Positions 52,226 to 60,847 of a stretch of DNA of 64,000 bases are shown here, in pieces. Position 1 is the stretch's first letter. Each line of letters begins with the position of its first letter. The position numbers were made by a program, and so were the translations under genes. Source of the stretch: CAYFZR01 sp046760505 [NCBI: Candidatus Hydrothermarchaeota archaeon] (lineage in GTDB: Archaea; CAYFZR01); assembly GCA_046760505.1 (NCBI GenBank), contig JBHIEG010000004.1, forward strand, positions 1 to 64,000. Reading direction: 5' to 3'. The notes below the pieces were generated by a model. It saw only the letters and a list, made by a program, of their open reading frames with translations. It did no database searches and had not been told where the DNA came from.

Positions 52226-53032
52226 TTAAAATGATATTTCTTTTCTAAAGAACCTTTGGATGTCAAAGCCCTTAGTTTTCATCCTTAAGAGAGTTGTTGA
52301 GTAGGGATCGATAATCTCCTCTTCCAGATATTTTACCAAAATGGGATCTATCTCCTTTAATTTATCGATTAACTCGTTTCTTTCAGATTTATTCATTATT
52401 CTGGGATCTGTCATTGCTGCAACATGAAATCTTACACCGTAATCCAACAGATTTTTGATAGCATCAAATGGAATTTCGAAAGACTCGGGAATTGCTCCTG
52501 TCAGAAATGAGAACTTTTCCGGAGTTCCTGCTTTGAGCGATACTCTTACATGGACTTTTTTATAATTTTTTAATTTTTTTACGTAGTCTTTATCAATTCC
52601 AAATAAGATTCCGTTGGTTTCTAATATAAATAAAGAAAAATCCGAATCTTCTACATACTCTAAAAGAGATAGAAGGTGTTCTTTTCCTAAAGTTGGTTCT
52701 GCTCCTGAAATCCTTAATTTTCGAACGTTATACATTTTTGCTGCCTTGGATAACCTCTCATAGGCTTCTTTGGGAGAATAGAAAGAACCCATGCTCTCAG
52801 GATACTCTCTGCTTAAATCCACCCAGCAAAAACAGCATCTCAAGCAGCATCCACATGCGTATCCAGTACTGATCCCTCCATAGACACCTACCGTATAGAA
52901 ATCCGTGTATTTTCTCTCTTCTCTATTTTTTCCTCTGGTAACTATTTTCTCGGTTTCTTTAGCTAACCAAACCGGATCGAATGGTTTTGAGTCCTCTTCT
53001 AGAAGCCTTGGATACATAGGTGAAACATTCAT
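52226..53032 (-). CDS. Radical SAM protein at the head of the coenzyme B / marker-11 operon
   Basis: From ATG 53032 the protein is 268 residues. The cluster motif CCLRCCFC (CX3CX2C) near residue 60 sits in an unusual Cys-rich stretch, GYACGCCLRCCFCWVDL. It is followed by LRISGAEPTLGKEHLL and the FILETNG strand typical of the family. It has no extra C-terminal cluster domain. A longer reading from 53200 would translate the antisense of the tRNA-Met gene and is rejected. ATG 53017 is an alternative start. The target is unknown. Confidence 0.75.
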   Translation of the reverse strand: MNVSPMYPRLLEEDSKPFDPVWLAKETEKIVTRGKNREERKYTDFYTVGVYGGISTGYACGCCLRCCFCWVDLSREYPESMGSFYSPKEAYERLSKAAKMYNVRKLRISGAEPTLGKEHLLSLLEYVEDSDFSLFILETNGILFGIDKDYVKKLKNYKKVHVRVSLKAGTPEKFSFLTGAIPESFEIPFDAIKNLLDYGVRFHVAAMTDPRIMNKSERNELIDKLKEIDPILVKYLEEEIIDPYSTTLLRMKTKGFDIQRFFRKEISF

Positions 53033-53121
53033 AAATAAAATTTGGAACCGATGATTAATAAGTTGAAGGATAAGGCAAGAGATAAATATCAGTTTATGGT
53101 TTCTTAAATATCGTGTCTCAT

Positions 53122-53194
53122 GGGCCCGTAGCTTAGTGGTTAGAGCGCCCGGCTCATAACCGGGCGGTCGCGGGTTCGAATCCTGCCGGGCCCA
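53122..53194 (+). tRNA. tRNA-Met (anticodon CAU), elongator type
   Basis: A complete 73-base cloverleaf. Acceptor GGGCCCG pairs with CGGGCCC plus discriminator A. The anticodon stem CCCGG/CCGGG holds the loop CTCATAA. The D arm GCTTAGTGGTTAGAGC and T arm GCGGG-TTCGAAT-CCTGC are complete. It lacks the initiator-type start and resembles archaeal elongator tRNA-Met; a tRNA-Ile decoding AUA after modification cannot be excluded. No CCA is encoded. Confidence 0.92.
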
Positions 53195-53357
53195 CCTCAC
53201 ACGAAGATCGAAGATCCTCGGTGCGCCAAAAATCCTCGATTCAACCTTTTATAAAGGTTGATCAAAGGAACCACCTCTTCGAGGTAGATCATCATGCATT
53301 TGTTTTTACATTTTTGTTTTATTTCTAAAAGTTCGTTTTTTATTTTCGCTTTGTCAC
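53195..53357. other. Hairpin-rich spacer after tRNA-Met
   Basis: No gene is seen. The stretch holds a perfect hairpin, TCAACCTTT / AAAGGTTGA, at 53241-53261 with a three-base loop. A short palindrome (CCTCTTCGAGG, about 53273-53283) and the near repeats GAAGATCGAAGATC lie close by. It might be a terminator, a small RNA or the trace of an inserted element beside the tRNA. Confidence 0.4.
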
Positions 53358-53687
53358 CTATCTCACGCAAGATCTTCCCTCTTGAATTATTTCTTTCATT
53401 TCTACAGGAGCGTTCTCTTCATAAAATTGTGTCACATATCCTAATACTTTTTCAGCATTTCCTACCAATTCCTTAGACAACTTTTCATCGTAGATTTCTT
53501 CAGGGGAGATTATTCTCTCGTGTGTTTCCCATCCATATCTTGGCATACTCCGTTGTTCTTCCAACGAACCCGCTTCTTTAATAATTTTTACCAGGAGATT
53601 TACGTCTTTTTCTTTAATTTTCAGTCTCTTTAACTGAGTGGGCTTTCCAAAATATCTGAGATGTTTCTCGATGGAAAATGAGTTTTT
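53358..53687 (-). pseudogene. Start-less 110-codon frame, probable gene fragment
   Basis: The frame is open from TGA 53688-53690 to its stop at 53358, with coding-like composition throughout (KHLRYFGKPTQLKRL, then ISPEEIYDEKLSKELVGNAEKVL). No ATG or GTG occurs in a sensible place: TTG 53564 would give only 68 residues, and the coding character begins well before it. It is best read as the C-terminal remnant of a larger gene whose front is lost. No family was recognised. Just upstream the DNA is AT-rich and non-coding. Confidence 0.5.
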
Positions 53688-53870
53688 TCAATTGTCATCC
53701 GAAACCAATCAGAAGACCCTTGCGTGTTTTTCATTGATATCTAAATTTCATTTAAGAATAGGAGTTTAGATGCATGAGGAGAAAATCAAAAGCAAGACAT
53801 AATTAAGCGATTTCTAAGAATGAATATCACTTAATCAAATTATTTAAACTAGTTATGCTGGATAAAATTC

Positions 53871-55241
53871 ATGGATGATACTCTGAATAAGAGATCTGTT
53901 TTACTTGTTGCTACATTGGCTTCTTTCCTTACTCCATTTATGGGCTCATCCATTAATATTGCACTTCCTTCAATTGGAACAGAATTTGCAATGGATGCGG
54001 TTCTGTTGAGTTGGGTTGCCACTTCGTATCTTTTAGCCGCCGCAATGTTTCTTGTTCCATTTGGAAGGATAGCAGACATACATGGAAGAAAGAGAATCTT
54101 TACATACGGCATAATAATCTATACGGTTTCCTCATTCCTCTCCGCAATCTCAACTTCTTCTCTTATGCTTATTTCATTTAGGGTTTTACATGGGATAGGT
54201 AGTGCAATGATATTTGGTACTGGGGTTGCACTTCTCACTTCCGTATTTCCTGTTGGAGAGAGGGGTAAGGTCTTGGGAATAAATGTTGCAGCAGTTTATT
54301 TAGGACTTTCATCTGGCCCATTTTTGGGCGGATTTCTTACACAACATTTTGGCTGGAGAAGCATATTTCTTGCAAACATCCCTCTAGGCTTGATAATAAT
54401 TTTTTTAATTTTCTGGAAATTGAAGGGAGAGTGGGCAGGGGCAAAAGGTGAAAAGTTCGATTTCACCGGCTCCATAATCTACAGTCTCACGCTCATCGCG
54501 ATAATTTATGGTTTCTCCCTGCTTCCAGCGATGTCAGGTGCTTGGTTAATTTTGATTGGTCTTTTGGGGATTTCAACATTTGTTAGGTGGGAAATGAATG
54601 TGGAAAGTCCTGTTTTGGATATAAATCTCTTCAGAAATAACACAGTATTTGCTTTCTCTAATCTTGCGGCGTTGATTAACTATAGTGCAACCTTTGCGGT
54701 AAGTTTCCTCTTAAGTCTTTACTTGCAGTACGTAAAAGGGCTTAACCCTCAGGAAGCAGGTTTCATCCTTGTCTCTCAGCCAGCTGTGATGGCTGTTTTT
54801 TCACCACTAGCAGGAAGGCTTTCCGATAGAATAGAGCCAAGAATAGTTGCCTCATCAGGAATGGCCTTGACAACCATAGGACTTTTCCTATTTACCTTTT
54901 TATCTGAAAAAACAGCCTTAGAGTTCGTTGTGGGCAGTTTAATTCTGCTAGGTTTTGGTCTCGCCCTTTTTTCGTCTCCAAATACAAACGCGGTTATGAG
55001 TTCTGTTGAAAAAAGATTTTATGGAGTGGCTTCAGGGACACTTGCAACTATGCGGCTCGTTGGACAGATGCTCAGCATGGGCATTGCCATGCTGATATTT
55101 GCCATATTTCTTGGTAGGGTTCAGATTACACCTGCTAACTTCCATCTCTTTTTAATAAGTGCGAAGGTAGCGTTCATCGTTTTCTCCATACTTTGTTTTG
55201 GTGGCATATTCGCATCGCTTGGAAGGGGAAAAGTTAGATAA
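53871..55241 (+). CDS. MFS exporter of the DHA2 (EmrB/QacA) type, 14 TM
   Basis: The 456-residue membrane protein has about fourteen helices. Motifs include INIALPSIG in TM1, GRIADIHGRKRIFTYG between TM2 and TM3, and GPFLGGFLTQHFGWRSIFLANIPLG at TM5, all typical of DHA2 multidrug exporters. It probably exports hydrophobic compounds by proton antiport. No adjacent regulator is seen. The next gene on the same strand starts 47 bases later. Confidence 0.88.
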   Translation: MDDTLNKRSVLLVATLASFLTPFMGSSINIALPSIGTEFAMDAVLLSWVATSYLLAAAMFLVPFGRIADIHGRKRIFTYGIIIYTVSSFLSAISTSSLMLISFRVLHGIGSAMIFGTGVALLTSVFPVGERGKVLGINVAAVYLGLSSGPFLGGFLTQHFGWRSIFLANIPLGLIIIFLIFWKLKGEWAGAKGEKFDFTGSIIYSLTLIAIIYGFSLLPAMSGAWLILIGLLGISTFVRWEMNVESPVLDINLFRNNTVFAFSNLAALINYSATFAVSFLLSLYLQYVKGLNPQEAGFILVSQPAVMAVFSPLAGRLSDRIEPRIVASSGMALTTIGLFLFTFLSEKTALEFVVGSLILLGFGLALFSSPNTNAVMSSVEKRFYGVASGTLATMRLVGQMLSMGIAMLIFAIFLGRVQITPANFHLFLISAKVAFIVFSILCFGGIFASLGRGKVR

Positions 55242-55288
55242 TTTTTTAAGTTTTTTCTGGTATTTTAAGCACCAGATTTTTAAGTTTT

Positions 55289-56365
55289 ATGAAAAAGTCT
55301 AATGATATGACTCTTAAATTCAAACCCATATGGTTTGATTCTTTTGGTGCAAAAAGTTCTTGCACGCTGGTTAAAACTCCAGATGTTTCTGTTCTAATAG
55401 ACCCTGGGATAGCGGTCATGCATCCGAGTTTTCCCGCTGGTAAAGAAGAAAAAATTTACTGGAAATCTCAGGGTCAAAAAGCGATAAAAAAAGCGAGTGA
55501 AAAAGCAGATGTGATAATCATATCTCATTATCATTACGATCACTATCTTCCAAATGATATGAATTTGTACGAAAATAAACTTTTGCTCGCAAAAAATCCA
55601 AATGAATACATAAACGATTCACAGCGAAGGAGAGCAGAGGATTTTTATTCAAAAATTTGCGAGCAATTTGGAAAGATTAAACTGGAAAGTGTATTAAAAC
55701 AACCAAAGAGCAAAGAGTATGTAGATCCCTTGGACGATTTGCCCATAGCCAGACATAAAGACTTTGGAAATTATAACGAAAGGAGAAACCAATTGTTTGA
55801 TCAAGGTAGAAAAGGATTTAAACGCAGAGTTAGCAAGTGGAACAAAAATCCAGAGATACCTGAGTTGAGATTCAACGGGTTAGAGGTAAAATTCGCAGAA
55901 GGCAGGGAGTTCCGCTTCGGTGAGACAAAACTAAGATTCACAAACCCTTTGTTTCATGGAATTGAATTTTCAAGGGTAGGATGGATATTTGCTACGGTAA
56001 TAGAGCATGAAGGTAAAAAATTGATGCACACAAGCGATATGAACGGTCCAATAATAGAAGACTATGCAGAATTAATTGTAGGGGAAAAGCCAAACATACT
56101 GATTTTAGACGGTCCGATGACTTATATGCTCGGTTACTTGCTGAACAGAACTAATTTGAAAAGAGCAATAACCAATGTTTTGAGGATAATAAAGGATACT
56201 AAAACAGATCTCATTATCTATGACCATCATTTGCCGAGAGAAGCCAAATTTAAGGAAAATACCAAAGATGTCTGGGAGGTTGCAAAAAAATTAAATAAAA
56301 AGGTGCTTACTGCTGCGGAGTTTTTGGGTGAAACCCCAAAGGTTTTGGAAAGGAAGACTTCGTGA
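55289..56365 (+). CDS. UPF0282-type metallo-beta-lactamase-fold hydrolase
   Basis: The 358-residue protein has the metallo-beta-lactamase core: IISHYHYDHYLPND near residue 77 carries the HxHxDH zinc motif. LFHGIEFSR, MHTSDMNGP and IYDHHLPREAKF supply further His and Asp ligands. It matches the archaeal UPF0282 family, length included. The substrate is unknown; related enzymes cleave phosphodiesters or lactones. It may be cotranscribed with the MFS exporter. Confidence 0.8.
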   Translation: MKKSNDMTLKFKPIWFDSFGAKSSCTLVKTPDVSVLIDPGIAVMHPSFPAGKEEKIYWKSQGQKAIKKASEKADVIIISHYHYDHYLPNDMNLYENKLLLAKNPNEYINDSQRRRAEDFYSKICEQFGKIKLESVLKQPKSKEYVDPLDDLPIARHKDFGNYNERRNQLFDQGRKGFKRRVSKWNKNPEIPELRFNGLEVKFAEGREFRFGETKLRFTNPLFHGIEFSRVGWIFATVIEHEGKKLMHTSDMNGPIIEDYAELIVGEKPNILILDGPMTYMLGYLLNRTNLKRAITNVLRIIKDTKTDLIIYDHHLPREAKFKENTKDVWEVAKKLNKKVLTAAEFLGETPKVLERKTS

Positions 56366-56506
56366 ACTTTACTTCGACCTTCTTTTTTATTCTTTGAACT
56401 TCTTCCAGTAGGACAAATCCTCTCTCAGGACTTTATATGAATTGGTTTAAATCTAATTTCTGGAGAGAGTCAAGTACTCTTGACATATAGTAAAGTTTAA
56501 ATAACA

Positions 56507-56530
56507 TTATGTAATATATTCTTTACATAA
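56507..56530. promoter_or_regulatory. Inverted repeat before the DUF2178/XRE pair
   Basis: TTATGTAA (56507-56514) and TTACATAA (56523-56530) form a perfect inverted repeat with an eight-base spacer, centre-to-centre 16 bases. It ends eleven bases before the start codon. A dimeric XRE protein from the downstream gene could bind here and repress its own operon. Confidence 0.55.
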
Positions 56531-56541
56531 GAGGTGATGAT

Positions 56542-56928
56542 ATGGATCGGAAGAAATTCAGACTGTGCGCAATAATAATATCAGGAACTATGGGAGGCTT
56601 AATCGGTTGGTCTGTGGCAATTGGAAATCCCGTACTGCCAATAGTTGCGGTTTTTGGGGGGATGGCGCTACTTTACTTGTGTAAAAGCAGAGTTGAAGAA
56701 GTAATAGAGGATGAGAGACTCTGGAGAATAGGTGAAAAGGCATCCCAAAGAACGCTACAGATCTTCGGATTGATGATTGCGCTAACTGGTGCCGTTTTAA
56801 TAGCACTGAGTAAAGGCGGGAGCGCTGAGTTTACACAGGCTGGCTTTGCATTAGCCTACTCTGCCTGCGCCTTAATGGTGTTGTATTACATTTTCTACGG
56901 ATACTACAGCAAGAAATATGGATACTAG
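56542..56928 (+). CDS. DUF2178 membrane protein
   Basis: The 128-residue protein has four hydrophobic helices arranged as two pairs around a charged central loop (SRVEEVIEDERLWRIGEKASQRTLQI) that is the hallmark of DUF2178. These small archaeal membrane proteins commonly precede an XRE regulator, as here, where the two genes touch. Its function is not established. The ribosome site GAGGTGATG precedes ATG 56542. Confidence 0.8.
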   Translation: MDRKKFRLCAIIISGTMGGLIGWSVAIGNPVLPIVAVFGGMALLYLCKSRVEEVIEDERLWRIGEKASQRTLQIFGLMIALTGAVLIALSKGGSAEFTQAGFALAYSACALMVLYYIFYGYYSKKYGY

Positions 56929-56935
56929 TGGTAAG

Positions 56936-57139
56936 ATGAGAAACAAACTCAAGGTTTACAGAGCGATGCATGATTTAACACAGGAGGCGCTTGCAGAGGA
57001 GCTTGGAGTAACTAGACAGACAATAATAGCCATAGAAAAAGGAAAGTACGACCCATCTTTAGAACTGGCATTCAAAATAGCAAGGCTCTTTAAAGTTAAA
57101 ATTGAAGACATCTTTATCTATGAAGAAAATGAGAAATAA
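56936..57139 (+). CDS. Small XRE-family regulator
   Basis: From ATG 56936 the protein is 67 residues and is all helix-turn-helix: NKLKVYRAMHDLTQEALAEELGVTRQTI, then EKGKYDPSLELAFKIARLFKVKIEDIF. ATG 56918 would overlap the DUF2178 gene by eleven bases. It probably represses its own operon through the palindrome at 56507-56530. The DUF2178 protein may modulate it at the membrane. Confidence 0.85.
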   Translation: MRNKLKVYRAMHDLTQEALAEELGVTRQTIIAIEKGKYDPSLELAFKIARLFKVKIEDIFIYEENEK

Positions 57140-57154
57140 GTTGGCAACTCTGGT

Positions 57155-57301
57155 ATGCTTCGCTTATATGGTTCCACCGAGTCGAACAATGGCAAGTATA
57201 TGATCGCTTCTGCCGTTCAAATTGCTCTCGTCAACTCTCCTATCCGCGAAACGCTAGCAGAAATTTGGTGCTCTAAATTAGTTAACGATACAAAATTCTA
57301 A
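57155..57301 (+). CDS. Short 48-codon frame with foreign-looking codon use
   Basis: A frame from ATG 57155 to TAA 57299-57301 reads MLRLYGSTESNNGKYMIAS and on, with several CGC and GTC codons that are rare in neighbouring genes, which use AGA/AGG. There is no clear ribosome site, and the frame stays open to 57140. It may be the remnant of a transferred gene. No family was recognised; a chance frame is equally possible. Confidence 0.25.
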   Translation: MLRLYGSTESNNGKYMIASAVQIALVNSPIRETLAEIWCSKLVNDTKF

Positions 57302-57307
57302 AATTTT

Positions 57308-57826
57308 TTAAATATATGATTCAATCACGCTAGGATATTCTTTATGGAGCAATTTCTCTAGTTCTTCCGTTAACATTAAATCCAATTTCTTCTGCTTCTT
57401 TGAAATAAGCCTAAGATTAGAGTATATTACAGGTCCTTGCGCCACCATGGGACCCTTTAACTTATCTTGTGGAACCGGTTTTATGTCCGCAATCATTTCA
57501 ACCGTTTGCTGAGAAAGAAAACCTTTTTTCTCTATTTCTTTTGATAATTCAATCATCAATCTCTTAGAAATAGGTCTAAATCCATAAGATGGGAATTTTT
57601 CTGTGATTTTCTTTATATAATCTCTATCCGTTCTTGCACCAAATCCAACTGACTTGTAAGGATTTATTGTTTCCGTTTTAATGTGCCAAGATTCTTCTAA
57701 ACTGGAAATGAATATATTACTATAACCTCTCTCATCTTTTCCTACCAAAACTCCCCATCCCTCGGGTTTTTTGTTGTACTTTCTTACTATTTCATCCATT
57801 ATTTCTTCAAAGTGTTTTATTTCCAT
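57308..57826 (-). CDS. Unknown 172-residue protein
   Basis: The soluble protein has a helical start (FEEIMDEIVRKYN), a short strand set (GWGVLVGKDERGYSNIFISS), a FGARTDRDYIKKI stretch and a helical C-terminus (LDLMLTEELEKLL). No Cys motif, signal peptide or membrane segment is present, and no family was recognised. The gene starts 39 bases after the membrane protein at 57866-58453 ends, so the pair may be one operon. Confidence 0.6.
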   Translation of the reverse strand: MEIKHFEEIMDEIVRKYNKKPEGWGVLVGKDERGYSNIFISSLEESWHIKTETINPYKSVGFGARTDRDYIKKITEKFPSYGFRPISKRLMIELSKEIEKKGFLSQQTVEMIADIKPVPQDKLKGPMVAQGPVIYSNLRLISKKQKKLDLMLTEELEKLLHKEYPSVIESYI

Positions 57827-57865
57827 ACGTCATCATCTTAGGATCATTTATTTTAACATAAATCT

Positions 57866-58453
57866 TCATTCGGGAAGGTATATTACAACTTTCCCCTTCT
57901 CATTAGTACTCTCATTTATCTTCTTGATCAGGTAATTTCTCCATTCTTGGGTTCCAACGGCTCTGACATCTATATCTTTCAATTCTGAAATTGAATTTGC
58001 GGTTAATATTTTCTTTCTTAACCTAGCTTTTTCGGGATTATATGCCAGAGGGCCCGTGAAAATTTTCTCAACCTCTGATAGTTTTTCATACCTAAGTCTT
58101 TCAAGCGTGGCTATGCTCTTTACCTCTATTGCATTAACTTCTTCTATTGATCTTGCTTTCATTGTTCTTTCAATTAAGTCATTCATTTTTGGACTCCTAA
58201 TGCCAGAAAACTCCTTTTTAATCTCCAAAATTTTGTTCTTTTTTGTAATTTCTAGTTTTTCCTTTTTAGGCTTCAGATAAAATAAATAAGTGATTCCACC
58301 ACCTATTGAGGAGAATATTAAAATAAAAACCAACGCTCCCACAATCAATCTTAGTTTATCTCTTTCTGGAGGTCTTTCTACTACTAATTCAGCTTCAGGT
58401 ATTCTTTCTCTAAGATCCCTGATTTTTTCTCTAATATCCTCAGTCCTTGCCAT
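57866..58453 (-). CDS. Single-pass membrane protein with two short helical repeats
   Basis: The 195-residue protein has a basic/acidic helical N-terminus, one transmembrane helix near residues 32-58 (LRLIVGALVFILIFSSIGGG) and a long charged region. Two related helical segments follow: MKARSIEEVNAIEVKSIATLERLRYEKL and ANSISELKDIDVRAVGTQEWRNYLI. Their shared pattern suggests duplication. No family was recognised. Confidence 0.6.
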   Translation of the reverse strand: MARTEDIREKIRDLRERIPEAELVVERPPERDKLRLIVGALVFILIFSSIGGGITYLFYLKPKKEKLEITKKNKILEIKKEFSGIRSPKMNDLIERTMKARSIEEVNAIEVKSIATLERLRYEKLSEVEKIFTGPLAYNPEKARLRKKILTANSISELKDIDVRAVGTQEWRNYLIKKINESTNEKGKVVIYLPE

Positions 58454-58593
58454 CTTTAAAATGAATCATTTTTCTTTGTTTGGATTATTTTCAAATATAT
58501 GTTTCTTTCTTTAAGAACCTATCGTGTTTGCGATAACTTTGGAATTTAACGATAAAATACAATTTATATAAATAATTTAACACAATAATAGGT

Positions 58594-59313
58594 ATGGAGT
58601 ATTCCATAGTAAATACTACAAAATCCATGGTGTTAGCACATACGGCTAAAATAGCAAATAATTTTTTTTCTAGATTTAAAGGACTCATGCTGAAAACTGA
58701 GTTAAAAGACGGCTCTGGGTTGATTATTGATTTAAAAAAAGAGAGAAAATGGGCGAGCATTCACACCTTTTTCATGAGATTCCCAATTGATCTGATATAT
58801 GTTGATTCGAATAACATCGTAAAAGAGGTTGTGGAAGACCTAAGACCCTGGAGATTATACTTTCCTAAAAATAATGCTAGATACGTGATTGAATTGCCAG
58901 CGGGAATTCTTGCCGCAACCAAAACAGAAGTTGGAGATGAAATTTCATTAGAAGAGGCAGACTTCAGCTCAGCATTAACCCTAAAAGTCCAGTCTAGAAA
59001 AAACGTTACGAAAGCACTTACTTATGTGGTAAGAAATTCAATTCTCTCAATGAAATTGAAATCCGAGGTTTACTATAATCCGAACACAGGGGGACTCCAT
59101 GTTGGGGGGCCTGATAAATACTTCGTTATTGACGCTCTGGAAGAAATTTTCGGGGACGACATAGAAATTAGCGAGGGAAAAATGAAGTTCATGAAGGACG
59201 ACCATACACTGGTAGTTAGAGTAAAAAGAACGCTTCCTCTAATAAAAAAATTAAAAGAGATGAAAGGATACGAAGAAAGTATAATCCTCAAAGAAATCCA
59301 CGAGTTGTTCTAG
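58594..59313 (+). CDS. DUF192 domain fused to an unknown C-terminal domain
   Basis: Residues 1-128 of the 239-residue protein are a DUF192 beta-barrel, with FKGLMLKTELKDGSGL, the segment SIHTFFMRFPIDLIYVD and the IELPAGIL ending typical of the family. Residues 130-239 form a second domain of mixed strands and helices (YYNPNTGGLHVGGPDKYFVIDALEEIFGDDIE) that I do not recognise. DUF192 proteins are usually alone or secreted, and no signal is present here. The gene is monocistronic, divergent from 57866-58453. Confidence 0.7.
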   Translation: MEYSIVNTTKSMVLAHTAKIANNFFSRFKGLMLKTELKDGSGLIIDLKKERKWASIHTFFMRFPIDLIYVDSNNIVKEVVEDLRPWRLYFPKNNARYVIELPAGILAATKTEVGDEISLEEADFSSALTLKVQSRKNVTKALTYVVRNSILSMKLKSEVYYNPNTGGLHVGGPDKYFVIDALEEIFGDDIEISEGKMKFMKDDHTLVVRVKRTLPLIKKLKEMKGYEESIILKEIHELF

Positions 59314-59593
59314 AAGAGGACCCTACTTATTTAATGCTGATTTTATTCTATCTCCCATCCTAACTTATTATCTCCTCCTCTCTCTTTCCTGCATCCCTAT
59401 AAAGGAGGTCGGATAAAAATAAAGGGTGGAACACGACTAATTTAAACCATTAATAAAATAATCTCGGATATTATCGCGCATAGAACAAGTATCGCTGTAT
59501 TTTTCTATCAAAAAATTTGTAAAGTCTGACAAACGTCTTAAACACATTTATATACTTGTTATTCTAAGAATTAAATGTTCGGAGGGGGGCAAT
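59314..59593. other. Promoter-bearing spacer before the LolA-like gene
   Basis: No gene is seen in 280 bases. It has a pyrimidine-rich tract (59350-59398) and a probable TATA element, TTTATATAC, near 59547-59555. The sequence GGAGGGGGG just before GTG 59594 is the ribosome site of the next gene. Confidence 0.45.
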
Positions 59594-60838
59594 GTGCTCA
59601 ACGAACTCGTAATAGATGATTTGGGATTAACCAAAGAGGAGTTGTATCATTTATTCAAGGGAAAGTACAGTGCGGAATGGTTGCACAGTCTCTTGGATAC
59701 AAAAGATTCCCAGCCAATTAAGGAGAATGCAGAAGGAATATGGAGTAATGCCGTAAAAGCAGTTATTGACTTGGAATCCTGTAAGTATTATGAAGTGACA
59801 AGTATAAACTTGGGGAAAACAACAAAAATAGCAGGACATTTTGAGGTGGATTTTAAGTCCGAAAAGGCCCATCATGTAATCCAACTAAACGGGCAGAAAT
59901 CAGAGGCTTATATAATCGGGAATACCGAATACCTCTACAAGAATAAATGGAAGAAGACTCACGCAAGACTCGATTATTGGAGTGATGAAGCTAAACTGGA
60001 GGAACTATTGGGTTCAAAAGAAAATGCTAAAATAAGTTTTATCGGCAGTGATAATATAAATGGGGAAGAATGTTGGGTTTTGAAAGTTATACCTAACGAA
60101 AAACAAGAAGATGTCGAAAAAATCGTAAGAGTTTGGGTATCAAAAGAGAGTTACCTGCCATTGAAAAACGTGGTAGAGGCGAAGATAAAAGTTAAGAAGG
60201 GAATTCTCACTTCAACCAAAATAACATCCATATACGATTTCAACGTTCCGATAGATATAAAATTGCCTGATCACCTCCGCCCTCACTTTGCGAGTGTTGA
60301 GATCAACCATAACTTGAATAAAAAGAGATTTTCCGTGACTGGGGAAGTTGAGAATGTGGGCACAATGAACATTGGTTTCATGAGGGTCATTGCTTTCTTC
60401 CGTGATGAAGAAGGAAATCTGATAGATAAAGAATCTTTTGAAACCAACGACATAATAACGCCTGGAATGAAATATCCCTTCGAAATTAGTGTTGGATCAA
60501 CTCCATTTGAAATCGCGAGTTGCGATCTAGATGTTGATTTCATGACGACAAGAGAGAAACCTTATAAGGAGTTAGAGATTTTGAGGAAAGAACTTAAAGT
60601 AACTCACCATCACTATCAGGTCGAGGCGGTTGTGAAAAATAAAGGAGAATTGGATTTAGATAAGGTAAAAGGTATAGGTACTTTCTATGATGCAAAGGGA
60701 AATGTAATAGCCATGGTTAACTCAACAGTAAATAACTTAGCCTCAGGTAAAATCGCCTTACTTTATCTGCAGGTACCTAAAGATAACTTGACTGAGGAGG
60801 TAAGTGATTACTCTGTACAGGTGTTTGTTCCGAGGTAG
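59594..60838 (+). CDS. LolA-like fold protein with FxLYD-type C-terminal domains
   Basis: The 414-residue protein starts at GTG 59594; an ATG two bases earlier stops after six codons. Residues 50-220 look like a LolA/outer-membrane-lipoprotein-sorting fold, with repeated strands such as GHFEVDFKSEKAHHVIQL and ECWVLKVIP. Two beta domains follow (FSVTGEVENVGTMNIGFMRVIAFFRDEEGN and YQVEAVVKNKGELDLDKVKGIGTFYDAKGN), which fit FxLYD domains. There is no signal peptide or membrane helix, which is odd for such folds. Function unknown. Confidence 0.65.
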   Translation: MLNELVIDDLGLTKEELYHLFKGKYSAEWLHSLLDTKDSQPIKENAEGIWSNAVKAVIDLESCKYYEVTSINLGKTTKIAGHFEVDFKSEKAHHVIQLNGQKSEAYIIGNTEYLYKNKWKKTHARLDYWSDEAKLEELLGSKENAKISFIGSDNINGEECWVLKVIPNEKQEDVEKIVRVWVSKESYLPLKNVVEAKIKVKKGILTSTKITSIYDFNVPIDIKLPDHLRPHFASVEINHNLNKKRFSVTGEVENVGTMNIGFMRVIAFFRDEEGNLIDKESFETNDIITPGMKYPFEISVGSTPFEIASCDLDVDFMTTREKPYKELEILRKELKVTHHHYQVEAVVKNKGELDLDKVKGIGTFYDAKGNVIAMVNSTVNNLASGKIALLYLQVPKDNLTEEVSDYSVQVFVPR

Positions 60839-60847
60839 AATGAACTA

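Noticed and set aside
53033-53200. N-terminal extension of the radical SAM gene from 53200
   Set aside because: It would translate the antisense of the tRNA-Met gene. ATG 53032 begins where the family-like sequence starts.
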